Source: Ianthella basta (taxonomy: Eukaryota > Porifera > Demospongiae > Verongiida > Ianthellidae). Taken from it: a stretch of 64,000 nt of DNA. Positions 28,707 to 39,157 of this stretch are shown piece by piece (position 1 is the stretch's first letter; each line of letters opens with the position of its first letter). Below the pieces are notes generated by a model. That model did not search any database. It saw nothing but the letters and a program-made list of their open reading frames with translations, and was not told where the DNA came from. The DNA lies in NCBI GenBank assembly GCA_964019415.1, contig OZ025889.1, forward strand, positions 1,446,001 through 1,510,000. Reading direction: 5' to 3'. Position numbers and translations under genes: made by a program.

Positions 28707-29528
28707 ATGTCCGAAGCGAAGAAGCAGAAAACATCTGACGGTTGTGACGACATTTTCCACGACAATCCATCCACTTATCATGAATTTAATCAGAAGTTCA
28801 AAGTGGCTCTCGACTCCGCTCTCAATTCGCCCGATCGCTTCCAGCCGCTCTCCAAACGAGAAGAAAGAAGTGACCTTCCGCGTGAAGTGCTAAAGACACA
28901 GTACCGAGGTAGGTATCTCACCCTCCACCGTGGACTACAGATTCTCAAGACTCCAGAAGACCTGCTCGTCTACCAGCAGATGTTCTGGCACATTAAGCCA
29001 CGCACTGTCATTGAGCTGGGGACGTTTGTGGGCGGCTCTGCAATTTGGATGGGTGATATGCTTAAAACACTCGAACCAGACTGCCATTGTTACTCTGTGG
29101 ACTACGACCACTCACTGCTATCAGATGAAGCACGAAGAATGAAACCAGATAATGTCACCTTCCTTCTGGGCGACTGTCGTGTAATTGAAGAGACCCTGAC
29201 TCCAAAGATGCTCTCTGATCTGCCTCGTCCCATGATAATCATTGATGATGCACATATCAACATCTTCAACAACCTCTGCTACTTCCACAAGTACCTCCAA
29301 GTAGGTGACTACATAGTCCTGGAGGACACTAGCCCCGACATCCCAAGGGACCTGGGTATGGGACTCTACCTAGACTATGAAGTGCTTGGTGACACAAGGA
29401 TCCTCCAGGAGCTCAAGAGGTTTGTCGCTGAGCATGAGGAGGAGTATGCAGTGGACAGCTACTTTACTGACTTGTACGGCTACAACTTCTTTACAAACTG
29501 GAACTCCATCGTTCGGCGGATGAAGTAG
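28707..29528 (+). CDS. CmcI/rhamnosyl-O-methyltransferase-like SAM methyltransferase, copy A, 273 aa
   Basis: Intronless. The Met at 28707 (MSEAKKQKTSDGCDDIFHDN) matches the start of every other full copy and is preferred over the longer frame. Residues 79-118 (ILKTPEDLLVYQQMFWHIKP, then VIELGTFVGGSAIWMGD) fit the cephalosporin-hydroxylase/rhamnosyl-O-methyltransferase family. There, a conserved helix with VYQ precedes SAM-binding motif I (E103-L-G-T-x-x-G-G110). YSVDYD (D132) is the likely ribose-binding strand. IIIDDAH (D180, D181, H183) and VLEDTSPD (E206, D207) match the family's acidic metal/acceptor positions. No signal peptide, so it is probably cytosolic. The acceptor is unknown, perhaps a hydroxyl on a sugar or small molecule. 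It is the plus-strand member of the first duplication unit. Confidence 0.82.
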   Translation: MSEAKKQKTSDGCDDIFHDNPSTYHEFNQKFKVALDSALNSPDRFQPLSKREERSDLPREVLKTQYRGRYLTLHRGLQILKTPEDLLVYQQMFWHIKPRTVIELGTFVGGSAIWMGDMLKTLEPDCHCYSVDYDHSLLSDEARRMKPDNVTFLLGDCRVIEETLTPKMLSDLPRPMIIIDDAHINIFNNLCYFHKYLQVGDYIVLEDTSPDIPRDLGMGLYLDYEVLGDTRILQELKRFVAEHEEEYAVDSYFTDLYGYNFFTNWNSIVRRMK

Positions 29529-30250
29529 TGGAGACCTATTGAATTGTGCTGCTATATACTGCATTTAACAATACGTATGTAGCTAGCTTACTCTAATGTA
29601 CTCAGTGCTTTGCAGTGAAGAGTGGACTAAACCGTCCTATATAATGTGCACAATGCATATGTAGCTAGTCAGAAGCTGCACATATATTGAGTGATCTTCA
29701 ATCCACTTTACTTACCCCAAGTGCAAATGGGGGAGGGGGGAGGGGAGTAAATGCTTTGGTCTGTCATTCTAACAGCTTGTCATCCTTTGCATGTGCTGTA
29801 GATACAGCATAGCAGAAAAGTGTATGACAGTAATTTTGGTGTAGATGGCTGTGACCAATAATACTGTATGCATACACTTTATGCAGTTCCTGTCTTTAAA
29901 GGCACTTCCTGGGATCTGCTGCTTTGTCTGCGCACTTGAAGTACAGACAGTGCACTGAAATATGCGTCAGACGGCTGCCAGCAGTGAAGAGCAGGCTAGC
30001 CTTCGCATCCATATACATTGATCATGTAAGCACACGGAATCCGGATTAATTATAATATCACAGTTTTATAATGTAGCTTAATCAGTTGGCAGTTTGTGCA
30101 GGTCATCCTGTATTTCAATGCTAAGAATCCGAGCTAGCCTCCTACCTGTGCCATCTGTGAGGTACTAGGCTAAATCTGTGCATGCATCGATCTGCTTGTA
30201 CAGTGTCATGCAATGTGCGTATTGCTGTACAATTATAGTACAGTGGGACC

Positions 30251-30345
30251 TAGTCTGACATAGCCCATACCCACTTCCCCAGCCATTGTACTGCGTAAAT
30301 GGTGTCATACAAAATGGAGGCTGGAAATGGTCTGACTCGAGACTA
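30251..30345. mobile_element. TAGTCT-family MITE (also 34572-34666 and 37804-37899)
   Basis: It begins TAGTCTGACATAGCCCATAC and ends GGTCTGACTCGAGACTA, and directly abuts the following CAGTGGAACC-type element. Confidence 0.7.
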
Positions 30346-30527
30346 AGTGGAACCCGTCAAGACAGCCACCTGTGCATGGCATGGGCCGGCCAGTTCTAAC
30401 TGACCTATGTAGAGAGGTGGCTGCCCTACAGATGGAGATTGCAATGTTTTAGTGCTATTTCAGTGAGGATGACTGTTTTAGAGAGGTGGCTGCCTAGCAC
30501 AGTGACCACCTTAGACAGGTTCCACTG
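30346..30527. mobile_element. CAGTGGAACCTGTC-family MITE (also 34667-34848 and 37900-38081)
   Basis: It starts AGTGGAACCCGTCAAGACAG and ends CTTAGACAGGTTCCACTG. Two GAGAGGTGGCTGCC words are inside. Confidence 0.8.
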
Positions 30528-30781
30528 TATATAAATTATATCATGAAATGTGATCGATAAATGCACACACTGACTTGGACACTTGCACGTACTTGCACCT
30601 ACATGCATACTCACATCAGCCACACATAGCAATCTAGAAATACAAACCAGGCCTGTATAGTAAATATCGACTAGGCAAATACACCATGATTATGATCTAT
30701 GTAATCACATGTATTGTCAGAAGAGAAAGGACCTACCCTATATATATGCTGGACGTACTTTACACTTGTTACAGCTCATTG

Positions 30782-31603
30782 CTACTTCATCCGCCGAACG
30801 ATGGCATTCCAGTGAGAAATGCAGTTGTAGCCGTAGAAGTCAGTAAAATAGCTGTCCACTGCATACTCTTCTTCATTCTTGGCTACAAACTTCTTGAGCT
30901 CTTCTAGCTTATCTGTGTTGCCGACTTGCTCATAGTCTGAATACAGTCCCATACCCAGGTCCCTTGGGATGTCGGGGCTAGTGTCCTCTACGACTATGTA
31001 GTCACCTACTTGGAGGTACTTGTGGAAGTAGCAGAGGTTGTTGAAGATGTTGACATGGGCATCATCAATGATTATCATGGGGTGAGGTAGTTCAGAGAGC
31101 ATCTTTGGAGTCAGGGTCTCGTCAATCACACGACAGTCACCTAGAAGGAAGGTGACATTATCTGGTTTCATTCTTCGTGCTTCATCTGGTAGCAGTGAGT
31201 GGTCATAGTCCACAGAGTAATAATGGCAGTCTAGTTCGAGTGTTTTAAACATGTCTCCCATCCAAATTGCAGAGCCGCCAGCAAACGTCCCCAGCTCAAT
31301 GACAGTGCGTGGCTTAATGTGCCAGAACATCTGCTGGTAGACGAGCAGGTCTTCTGGAGTCTTAAGAATCTGCACTCCGCGATGGAGGGTGAGATATTTA
31401 CCTCGGTACTGTGCCTTGAGCACTGCCAGCGAGAGGTCACTTCTTTCTTCTCTTTTGGAGAGCGGCTGGAAGCGATCGGGTGAGTTGAGAGCGGAGTCGA
31501 GAGCTACTTTGAACTTCTGAGTAAATTCATGATAAGAAGATGGGTTGTCGTGGAAAATGTCGTCACAATCATCAGACGTTCTCTGCCTCTTCGCTTCGGA
31601 CAT
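30782..31603 (-). CDS. CmcI-like SAM methyltransferase, copy B, 273 aa
   Basis: Intronless, same length and motifs as copy A: VYQQMFWHIKP, VIELGTFAGGSAIWMGD, IIIDDAH, VVEDTSPD. Its last 20 residues follow the second sub-type (TDFYGYNCISHWNAIVRR) instead of copy A's DLYGYNFFTNWNS. It is nearly identical to copy D (one visible difference, HYYSVDYD against HCYSVDYD). It is transcribed toward copy A. Its 5' flank is interrupted 45 bases upstream of the ATG by the 949-bp element at 31650-32598. Confidence 0.82.
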   Translation of the reverse strand: MSEAKRQRTSDDCDDIFHDNPSSYHEFTQKFKVALDSALNSPDRFQPLSKREERSDLSLAVLKAQYRGKYLTLHRGVQILKTPEDLLVYQQMFWHIKPRTVIELGTFAGGSAIWMGDMFKTLELDCHYYSVDYDHSLLPDEARRMKPDNVTFLLGDCRVIDETLTPKMLSELPHPMIIIDDAHVNIFNNLCYFHKYLQVGDYIVVEDTSPDIPRDLGMGLYSDYEQVGNTDKLEELKKFVAKNEEEYAVDSYFTDFYGYNCISHWNAIVRRMK

Positions 31604-31855
31604 CTTGCTTATAGCTGGGTATGAAACTGGTGTCTGATGGGGTGACCTACCGTATGCGCTTTAATTTTCGCGAATTTGCAATTTTCGCGGTTTTAAATTC
31701 GCGGCTGCTGGGTACAGCGGTGCTGAAATATTCGCGGGTCAAATATTCGCGGATGTCTTTCGACATGTTGTCCTAGTGCCAGTGGGCGTCCCAATGCTTG
31801 CACAGGCAGTTTTTCCACGGGTTTATCATCCCCTATTCTTTTTCGGCTGGTCAGG

Positions 31856-32275
31856 TCAGCGCAATACGTCTTCTTCCGCCCTCTCACTGTGCTCTCCTTC
31901 AACTCTAAGCCTTGCTTTGTCATTAGTTAAATGACGTAAGATTGCTGCAATGCCATTTTCAGCGGCATACCTGGCGATCTTGGCTTTCTGGGTCTCTGTG
32001 ATGGTCTTGTCATATTGGCCCCTTTTCATCGACCCCATGGCCACCGATCCGCTTTGCAACAGCTGCAGCCACGAGCGTAGTGACCTCGACTTCTTTTGTA
32101 CAGCCTTCGCCATTGAGAGAGGAACAATCTTCTCCAACTCTGGAACGATGTCGCGCTTGGGTACCAAGTAAGGACGAACAGACATGCTTGTCGGCAGCAA
32201 GAACAACGGGTCGGGAACAAAGGAACTAGCGAATCGAGTTTCCCCGTAGCCAATTATCGCCGTTTTGTTACGCAT
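31856..32275 (-). CDS. Short ORF inside the TIR element, possible transposase or captured-gene remnant, 139 aa
   Basis: It starts MRNKTAIIGYGETRFASSF. A basic central part (SMAKAVQKKSRSLRSWLQLL) is followed by QYDKTITETQKAKIARYAAE, which looks like a helix-turn-helix start, then AILRHLTND. There is no D-D-E core, so it cannot be a full transposase. It may be the DNA-binding end of one, or an acquired host fragment. A near-identical copy lies at 36178-36597. Confidence 0.45.
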   Translation of the reverse strand: MRNKTAIIGYGETRFASSFVPDPLFLLPTSMSVRPYLVPKRDIVPELEKIVPLSMAKAVQKKSRSLRSWLQLLQSGSVAMGSMKRGQYDKTITETQKAKIARYAAENGIAAILRHLTNDKARLRVEGEHSERAEEDVLR

Positions 32276-32402
32276 GACGTCATTGATTGGCTTGAGCTGT
32301 GTACGTTCATTTGGCCAATTGGAGGAATGTCCAAATATTAGCGGACGAAATATTCGCGGATTGCTGCTGATCCCCGCGAAAACCGCGAACTTTATTACTT
32401 TC

Positions 32403-32563
32403 TATTTACGGTTGCTTGGAACGCCTACGGATTAGGCATTTCACGTGCTAGTCATTCGGACCAATGAAATTCGATGACGTCTCAAAAGAGCGCACATTTC
32501 ATTGGTCCGAATTAGTAGCACGTGAAATGCCTAATCCCTAGGCGTTCCAAGCAACCGTAAATA
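32403..32563. mobile_element. Nested palindromic MITE inside the TIR element
   Basis: TATTTACGGTTGCTTGGAAC at the left end pairs with the exact complement at the right. GGCATTTCACGTGCTA and TTCGGACCAATGAAAT also return inverted, giving arms of about 70 bases. The duplicate is at 36725-36885. Confidence 0.85.
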
Positions 32564-32618
32564 GACAGTAAACCCCGCGAAAATTAAAGCGCATACGGTA
32601 TGCGGTGGCCGCCCAACC

Positions 32619-32637
32619 TACTTCCGGCCGCCATCTG
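32619..32637 (-). promoter_or_regulatory. ETS + YY1 type composite site, displaced from copy B
   Basis: On the minus strand the word reads AGATGGCGGCCGGAAGTA, a YY1-like AGATGGCGG beside an ETS core CCGGAAGT. The same composite lies 73 bases upstream of copy F (42099-42117). Here the 949-bp element has pushed it about 1 kb from the ATG of copy B. The duplicate is at 36941-36959. Confidence 0.55.
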
Positions 32638-33207
32638 TAAAACCGTTCACTTTCGGAAATGTATGGTCGACTCTAGCTCTGTCGCTGTCATCAGTGTCTG
32701 TATGGCTGCATGCTTTAGAGTATTTTGAATTTTCACAGGACTTAAGATTCCTATTTGCACGAAATGAAATCTCGCGAATTCTTTTTGCACGATTACTCAA
32801 TCCTTTAATACGTATGTCATGCCTTATGTCCTTATAGCTATAATTGTACACAAGTGGTATAGATAGGATAGCAGGTCATGCTATCCTTTATCTGGAAAGG
32901 AGGTGTGTGGGCGGTGTACTCGGCCTACATAGCCCTACAATGCTAGCACTGGTCCCCGTGTATAAGGGAAAAACAAAGGCCAAGGGTCACAAACTAATTG
33001 TATCAGCTAATCGCTACAGTTTATATAGCTAAACACTTATACAGCTACAGTTTTAGTTTTGGTGTAGATGGCTGTGACCAATAATACTGTATGCATACAC
33101 TTTATGCAGTTCCTGTCTTTAAAGGCACTTCCTGGGATCTGCTGCTTTGTCTGCGCACTTGAAGTACAGACAGTGCACTGAAATATGCGTCAGCACTTCC
33201 GCGTGAA

Positions 33208-33849
33208 GTGCTAAAGACACAGTACCGAGGTAGGTATCTCACCCTCCACCGTGGACTACAGATTCTCAAGACTCCAGAAGACCTGCTCGTCTACCAGCAG
33301 ATGTTCTGGCACATTAAGCCACGCACTGTCATTGAGCTGGGGACGTTTGTGGGCGGCTCTGCAATTTGGATGGGTGATATGCTTAAAACACTCCAACCAG
33401 ACTGCCATTGTTACTCTGTGGACTACGACCACTCACTGCTATCAGATGAAGCACGAAGAATGAAACCAGATAATGTCACCTTCCTTCTGGGCGACTGTCG
33501 TGTAATTGAAGAGACCCTGACTCCAAAGATGCTCTCTGATCTGCCTCGTCCCATGATAATCATTGATGATGCACATATCAACATCTTCAACAACCTCTGC
33601 TACTTCCACAAGTACCTCCAAGTAGGTGACTACATAGTCCTGGAGGACACTAGCCCCGACATCCCAAGGGACCTGGGTATGGGACTCTACCTAGACTATG
33701 AAGTGCTTGGTGACACAAGGATCCTCAAGGAGCTCAAGAGGTTTGTCGCTGAGCATGAGGAGGAGTATGCAGTGGACAGCTACTTTACTGACTTGTACGG
33801 CTACAACTTCTTTACAAACTGGAACTCCATCGTTCGGCGGATGAAGTAG
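33208..33849 (+). pseudogene. CmcI-like methyltransferase, copy C, 5'-truncated
   Basis: Identical in layout to residues 61-273 of copy A but lacking the first 60 residues, because the duplication breakpoint lies inside the coding region. No ATG precedes motif I in frame nearby; the open stretch begins at a GTG. Differences from copy A are few (LQPDC for LEPDC, ILKEL for ILQEL). Motif I and all downstream motifs remain. It may be transcribed but probably gives no complete enzyme. Confidence 0.8.
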
Positions 33850-35103
33850 TGGAGACCTATTGAATTGTGCTGCTATATACTGCATTTAACAATACGTATG
33901 TAGCTAGCTTACTCTAATGTACTCAGTGCTTTGCAGTGAAGAGTGGACTAAACCGTCCTATATAATGTGCACAATGCATATGTAGCTAGTCAGAAGCTGC
34001 ACATATATTGAGTGATCTTCAATCCACTTTACTTACCCCAAGTGCAAATGGGGGAGGGGGGAGGGGAGTAAATGCTTTGGTCTGTCATTCTAACAGCTTG
34101 TCATCCTTTGCATGTGCTGTAGATACAGCATAGCAGAAAAGTGTATGACAGTAATTTTGGGTGTAGATGGCTGTGACCAATAATATTGTATGCATGCACT
34201 TTATGCAGTTCCTGTCTTTAAAGGCACTTCCTGGGATCTGCTGCTTTGTCTGCGCACTTGAAGTACAGACAGTGCACTGAAATATGCGTCAGACGGCTGC
34301 CAGCAGTGAAGAGCAGGCTAGCCTTCGCATCCATATACATTGATCATGTAAGCACACGGAATCCGGATTAATTATAATATCACAGTTTTATAATGTAGCT
34401 TAATCAGTTGGCAGTTTGTGCAGGTCATCCTGTATTTCAATGCTAAGAATCCGAGCTAGCCTCCTACCTGTGCCATCTGTGAGGTACTAGGCTAAATCTG
34501 TGCATGCATCGATCTGCTTGTACAGTGTCATGCAATGTGTGTATTGCTGTACAATTATAGTACAGTGGGACCTAGTCTGACATAGCCCATACCCACTTCC
34601 CCAGCCATTGTACTGCGTAAATGGTGTCATACAAAATGGAGGCTGGAAATGGTCTGACTCAAGAGTAAGTGGAACCCGTCAAGACAGCCACCTGTGCATG
34701 GCATGGGCCGGCCAGTTCTAACTGACCTATGTAGAGAGGTGGCTGCCCTACAGATGGAGATTGCAATGTTTTAGTGCTATTTCAGTGAGGATGACTGTTT
34801 TAGAGAGGTGGCTGCCTAGCACAGTGACCACCTTAGACAGGTTCCACTGTATATAAATTATATCATGAAATGTGATCGATAAATGCACACACTGACTTGG
34901 ACACTTGCACGTACTTGCACCCACATGCATACTCACATCAGTCACACATAGCAATCTAGAAATACAAACCAGGCCTGTATAATAAATATCGACTAGGCAA
35001 ATACACCATGATTATGATCTATGTAATCACATGTATTGTCAGAAGAGAAAGGACCTACCCTATATATATACTGGACGTACTCTACACTTGTTACAGCTCA
35101 TTG
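33850..35103. other. Intergenic, duplicate of 29529-30781, no gene seen
   Basis: It carries the same MITE pair (34572-34848) and no coding signal. Confidence 0.6.
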
Positions 35104-35925
35104 CTACTTCATCCGCCGAACGATGGCATTCCAGTGAGAAATGCAGTTGTAGCCGTAGAAGTCAGTAAAATAGCTGTCCACTGCATACTCTTCTTCATTC
35201 TTGGCTACAAACTTCTTGAGCTCTTCTAGCTTATCTGTGTTGCCGACTTGCTCATAGTCTGAATACAGTCCCATACCCAGGTCCCTTGGGATGTCGGGGC
35301 TAGTGTCCTCTACGACTATGTAGTCACCTACTTGGAGGTACTTGTGGAAGTAGCAGAGGTTGTTGAAGATGTTGACATGGGCATCATCAATGATTATCAT
35401 GGGGTGAGGTAGTTCAGAGAGCATCTTTGGAGTCAGGGTCTCGTCAATCACACGACAGTCACCTAGAAGGAAGGTGACATTATCTGGTTTCATTCTTCGT
35501 GCTTCATCTGGTAGCAGTGAGTGGTCATAGTCCACAGAGTAACAGTGGCAGTCTAGTTCGAGTGTTTTAAACATGTCTCCCATCCAAATTGCAGAGCCGC
35601 CAGCAAACGTCCCCAGCTCAATGACAGTGCGTGGCTTAATGTGCCAGAACATCTGCTGGTAGACGAGCAGGTCTTCTGGAGTCTTAAGAATCTGCACTCC
35701 GCGATGGAGGGTGAGATATTTACCTCGGTACTGTGCCTTGAGCACTGCCAGCGAGAGGTCACTTCTTTCTTCTCTTTTGGAGAGCGGCTGGAAGCGATCG
35801 GGTGAGTTGAGAGCGGAGTCGAGAGCTACTTTGAACTTCTGAGTAAATTCATGATAAGAAGATGGGTTGTCGTGGAAAATGTCGTCACAATCATCAGACG
35901 TTCTCTGCCTCTTCGCTTCGGACAT
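35104..35925 (-). CDS. CmcI-like SAM methyltransferase, copy D, 273 aa
   Basis: Duplicate of copy B with one visible residue change. All motifs are intact (VIELGTFAGGSAIWMGD, HCYSVDYD, IIIDDAH, VVEDTSPD). Its 5' flank is broken by the duplicated TIR element in the same way as copy B. Confidence 0.82.
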   Translation of the reverse strand: MSEAKRQRTSDDCDDIFHDNPSSYHEFTQKFKVALDSALNSPDRFQPLSKREERSDLSLAVLKAQYRGKYLTLHRGVQILKTPEDLLVYQQMFWHIKPRTVIELGTFAGGSAIWMGDMFKTLELDCHCYSVDYDHSLLPDEARRMKPDNVTFLLGDCRVIDETLTPKMLSELPHPMIIIDDAHVNIFNNLCYFHKYLQVGDYIVVEDTSPDIPRDLGMGLYSDYEQVGNTDKLEELKKFVAKNEEEYAVDSYFTDFYGYNCISHWNAIVRRMK

Positions 35926-35971
35926 CTTGCTTATAGCTGGGTATGAAACTGGTGTCTGATGGGGTGACCTA

Positions 35972-36920
35972 CCGTATGCGCTTTAATTTTCGCGAATTTG
36001 CAATTTTCGCGGTTTTAAATTCGCGGCTGCTGGGTACAGCGGTGCTGAAATATTCGCGGGTCAAATATTCGCGGATGTCTTTCGACATGTTGTCCTAGTG
36101 CCAGTGGGCGTCCCAATGCTTGCACAGGCAGTTTTTCCACGGGTTTATCATCCCCTATTCTTTTTCGGCTGGTCAGGTCAGCGCAATACGTCTTCTTCCG
36201 CCCTCTCACTGTGCTCTCCTTCAACTCTAAGCCTTGCTTTGTCATTAGTTAAATGACGTAAGATTGCTGCAATGCCATTTTCAGCGGCATACCTGGCGAT
36301 CTTGGCTTTCTGGGTCTCTGTGATGGTCTTGTCATATTGGCCCCTTTTCATCGACCCCATGGCCACCGATCCGCTTTGCAACAGCTGCAGCCACGAGCGT
36401 AGTGACCTCGACTTCTTTTGTACAGCCTTCGCCATTGAGAGAGGAACAATCTTCTCCAACTCTGGAACGATGTCGCGCTTGGGTACCAAGTAAGGACGAA
36501 CAGACATGTTTGTCGGCAGCAAGAACAACGGGTCGGGAACAAAGGAACTAGCGAATCGAGTTTCCCCGTAGCCAATTATCGCCGTTTTGTTACGCATGAC
36601 GTCATTGATTGGCTTGAGCTGTGTACGTTCATTTGGCCAATTGGAGGAATGTCCAAATATTAGCAGACGAAATATTCGCGGATTGCTGCTGATCCCCGCG
36701 AAAACCGCGAACTTTATTACTTTCTATTTACGGTTGCTTGGAACGCCTACGGATTAGGCATTTCACGTGCTAGTCATTCGGACCAATGAAATTCGATGAC
36801 GTCTCAAAAGAGCGCGCATTTCATTGGTCCGAATTAGTAGCACGTGAAATGCCTAATCCCTAGGCGTTCCAAGCAACCGTAAATAGACAGTAAACCCCGC
36901 GAAAATTAAAGCGCATACGG
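35972..36920. mobile_element. 949-bp TIR element, second copy (by segmental duplication)
   Basis: Same ends, same TA flanks, same internal ORF (36178-36597) and nested palindrome as 31650-32598. Its identical position relative to copy D shows it was copied with the segment rather than inserted again. Confidence 0.9.
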
Positions 36921-38335
36921 TATGCGGTGGCCGCCCAACCTACTTCCGGCCGCCATCTGTAAAACCGTTCACTTTCGGAAATGTATGGTCGACTCTAGCT
37001 CTGTCGCTGTCATCAGTGTCTGTATGGCTGCATGCTTTAGAGTATTTTGAATTTTCACAGGACTTAAGATTCCTATTTGCACGAAATGAAATCTCGCGAA
37101 TTCTTTTTGCACGATTACTCAATCCTTTAATACGTATGTCATGCCTTATGTCCTTATAGCTATAATTGTACACAAGTGGTATAGATAGGATAGCAGGTCA
37201 TGCTATCCTTTATCTGGAAAGGAGGTGTGTGGGCGGTGTACTCGGCCTACATAGCCCTACAATGCTAGCACTGGTCCCCGTGTATAAGGGAAAAACAAAG
37301 GCCAAGGGTCACAAACTAATTGTATCAGCTAATCGCTACAGTTTATATAGCTAAACACTTATACAGCTACAGTTTTAGTTTTGGTGTAGATGGCTGTGAC
37401 CAATAATACTGTATGCATGCACTTCATGCAGTTCCTGTCTTTAAAGGCACTTCCTGGGATCTGCTGCTTTGTCTGCGCACTTGAAGTACAGACAGTGCAC
37501 TGAAATATGTGTCAGACGGCTGCCAGCAGTGAAGAGCAGGCTAGCCTTCGCAGCCATATACATTGATCGTGTAAGCACACGGAATCCAGATTAATTATAA
37601 TATCGCAGTTTTATAATGTAGCTGGCTATATTTAATCAGTTGGCAGTTTGTGCAGGTCATCCTGTATTTCAATGCTAAGAATCCGAGCTAGCCTCCTACC
37701 TGTGCCATCTGTGAGGTACTAGGCTAAATCTGTGCATGCATCGATCTGCTTGTACAGTGTCATGCAATGTGTGTATTGCTGTACAATTATAGTACAGTGG
37801 GACCTAGTCTGACATAGCCCATACCCACTTCCCCAGCCATTTTATTGCATAAAGGGTGTCATACAAAATGGAGGCTGGAAGTGGTCTGGCTCGAGACTAA
37901 GTGGAACCCGTCAAGACAGCCACCTGTGTATGGCATGGGCCGGCCAGTTCTAACTGACCTATGTAGAGAGGTGGCTGCCCTACAGATGGAGATTGCAATG
38001 TTTTAGTGCTATTTCAGTGAGGATGACTGTTTTAGAGAGGTGGCTGCCTAGCACAGTGACCACCTTAGACAGGTTCCACTGTATATAAATTATATCATGA
38101 AATGTGATCGATAAATGCACACACTGACTTGGACACTTGCACGTACTTGCACCTACATGCATACCCACATCAACCATGCATAGCAATCTAGAAATACAAA
38201 CCAGGCCTGTATAGTAAATATCGACTAGGCAAATACACCATGATTATGATCTATGTAATCACATGTATTGTCAGAAGAGAAAGGACCTACCCTATATATA
38301 TGCTGGACGTACTCTACACTTGTTACAGCTCATTG
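36921..38335. other. Intergenic, no gene seen
   Basis: End of duplication unit 2, then the start of the diverged third copy, with MITEs at 37804-37899 and 37900-38081. Confidence 0.5.
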
Positions 38336-39157
38336 CTACTTCATCCGCCGAATGATGGCATTCCAGTGAGAAATGCAGTTGTAGCCGTAGAAGTCAGTAA
38401 AGTAGCTGTCCACTGCATACTCCTCCTCATTCTTGGCTACAAACTTCTTGAGTTCTTCTAGCTTATCTGTGTTGCCGACTGGCTCAAAGTCCGAGCACAG
38501 CCCCATACCCGGGTGCAATCCAATGTCAGGGCTAGTGTCCTCTACGACTATGTAGTCACCTACTTGGAGGTACTTGTGGAAGTAGCAGAGGTTGTTGAAG
38601 GTGTTGACATGGGCATCATCCATGATTATCATGGGACGAGGTAGTTCAGAGAGCATCTTTGGAGTCAGGGTCTCGTCAATCACACGACAGTCACCTAGAA
38701 GGAAGGTGACATTATCTGGTTTCAGCCTCCGTGCTTCATCTGGTAGCAGTGAGTGGTCATAGTCCACAGAGTAACAGTGGCAGTCTAGTTCGAGTGTTTT
38801 AAACATATCACCCATCCAAATTGCAGAGCCACCAGCAAACGTCCCCAGCTCAATGACAGTGCGTGGCTTAATGTGCCAGAACATCTGCTGGTAGACGAGC
38901 AGGTCTTCTGGAGTCTTAAGAATCTGCACTCCGCGATGTAGGGTGAGATATTTACCTCTGCACTGCGCCTTCAGCATTGCCACGGGGATCTCACTTCTTT
39001 CTTCTCTTTTGGATAGCGGCTGGAAGCGATCGGGCGATTTGAGCGCGGAGTCGAGAGCTACTTTGAACTTCTGAGTAAATTCATGATAAGAGGATGGGTT
39101 GTCGTGGAAAATGTCGTCACAACCGTTAGACGTTTTCTGCCTCTTCGCTTCGGACAT
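38336..39157 (-). CDS. CmcI-like SAM methyltransferase, copy E, 273 aa
   Basis: Intronless; the Met at 39157 (MSEAKRQKTSNGCDDIFHDN) matches the other copies. Motifs are retained (VIELGTFAGGSAIWMGD, IIMDDAH, VVEDTSPD). It differs from B/D mainly after DTSPD (IGLHPGMGLCSDFEPVGN) and in LKSPDRF and MLKAQCRGKY. It shares these features with copy F, so E and F form a sub-group. Confidence 0.82.
   Translation of the reverse strand: MSEAKRQKTSNGCDDIFHDNPSSYHEFTQKFKVALDSALKSPDRFQPLSKREERSEIPVAMLKAQCRGKYLTLHRGVQILKTPEDLLVYQQMFWHIKPRTVIELGTFAGGSAIWMGDMFKTLELDCHCYSVDYDHSLLPDEARRLKPDNVTFLLGDCRVIDETLTPKMLSELPRPMIIMDDAHVNTFNNLCYFHKYLQVGDYIVVEDTSPDIGLHPGMGLCSDFEPVGNTDKLEELKKFVAKNEEEYAVDSYFTDFYGYNCISHWNAIIRRMK

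Larger units (their letters stand above)
29529..30781. other. Intergenic between converging copies A and B, no gene seen
   Basis: It contains MITEs at 30251-30345 and 30346-30527. A block near 29835-29970 (GGTGTAGATGGCTGTGACC ... AAATATGCGTCAG) recurs at 33061, 34157 and 37381. Confidence 0.5.
31650..32598. mobile_element. 949-bp TIR element with TA target duplication
   Basis: It starts CCGTATGCGCTTTAATTTTC and ends with the exact complement, flanked by TA (31648-9 and 32599-600). The paralogous sequence upstream of copy F (around 42080) has a single TA and no element, so the insertion and its TA duplication are seen directly. It carries one ORF (31856-32275) and a nested palindrome (32403-32563). 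Confidence 0.92.
28875..33195 (+). repeat. Tandem segmental duplication, unit 1 (about 4.32 kb)
   Basis: Every feature from inside copy A to 33195 recurs 4321-4322 bases later with only scattered substitutions: copy B, the 949-bp element, the MITEs and the flanking sequence. The unit starts within the copy A coding region at CTTCCGCGTGAAGTG. Confidence 0.93.
33196..37515 (+). repeat. Tandem segmental duplication, unit 2 (about 4.32 kb)
   Basis: Near-identical copy of 28875-33195. The left boundary joins the end of unit 1 (AAATATGCGTCAG) to a point inside the methyltransferase coding region. The right end runs on into a third, more diverged copy (37380 to about 39200). Confidence 0.93.

Noticed and set aside
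37166-37354. Small plus-strand frame MYTSGIDRIAGHAILYL, present in both duplication units (32844 and 37166)
   Set aside because: Its repetition is explained by the segmental duplication. No family resemblance or start context was seen.
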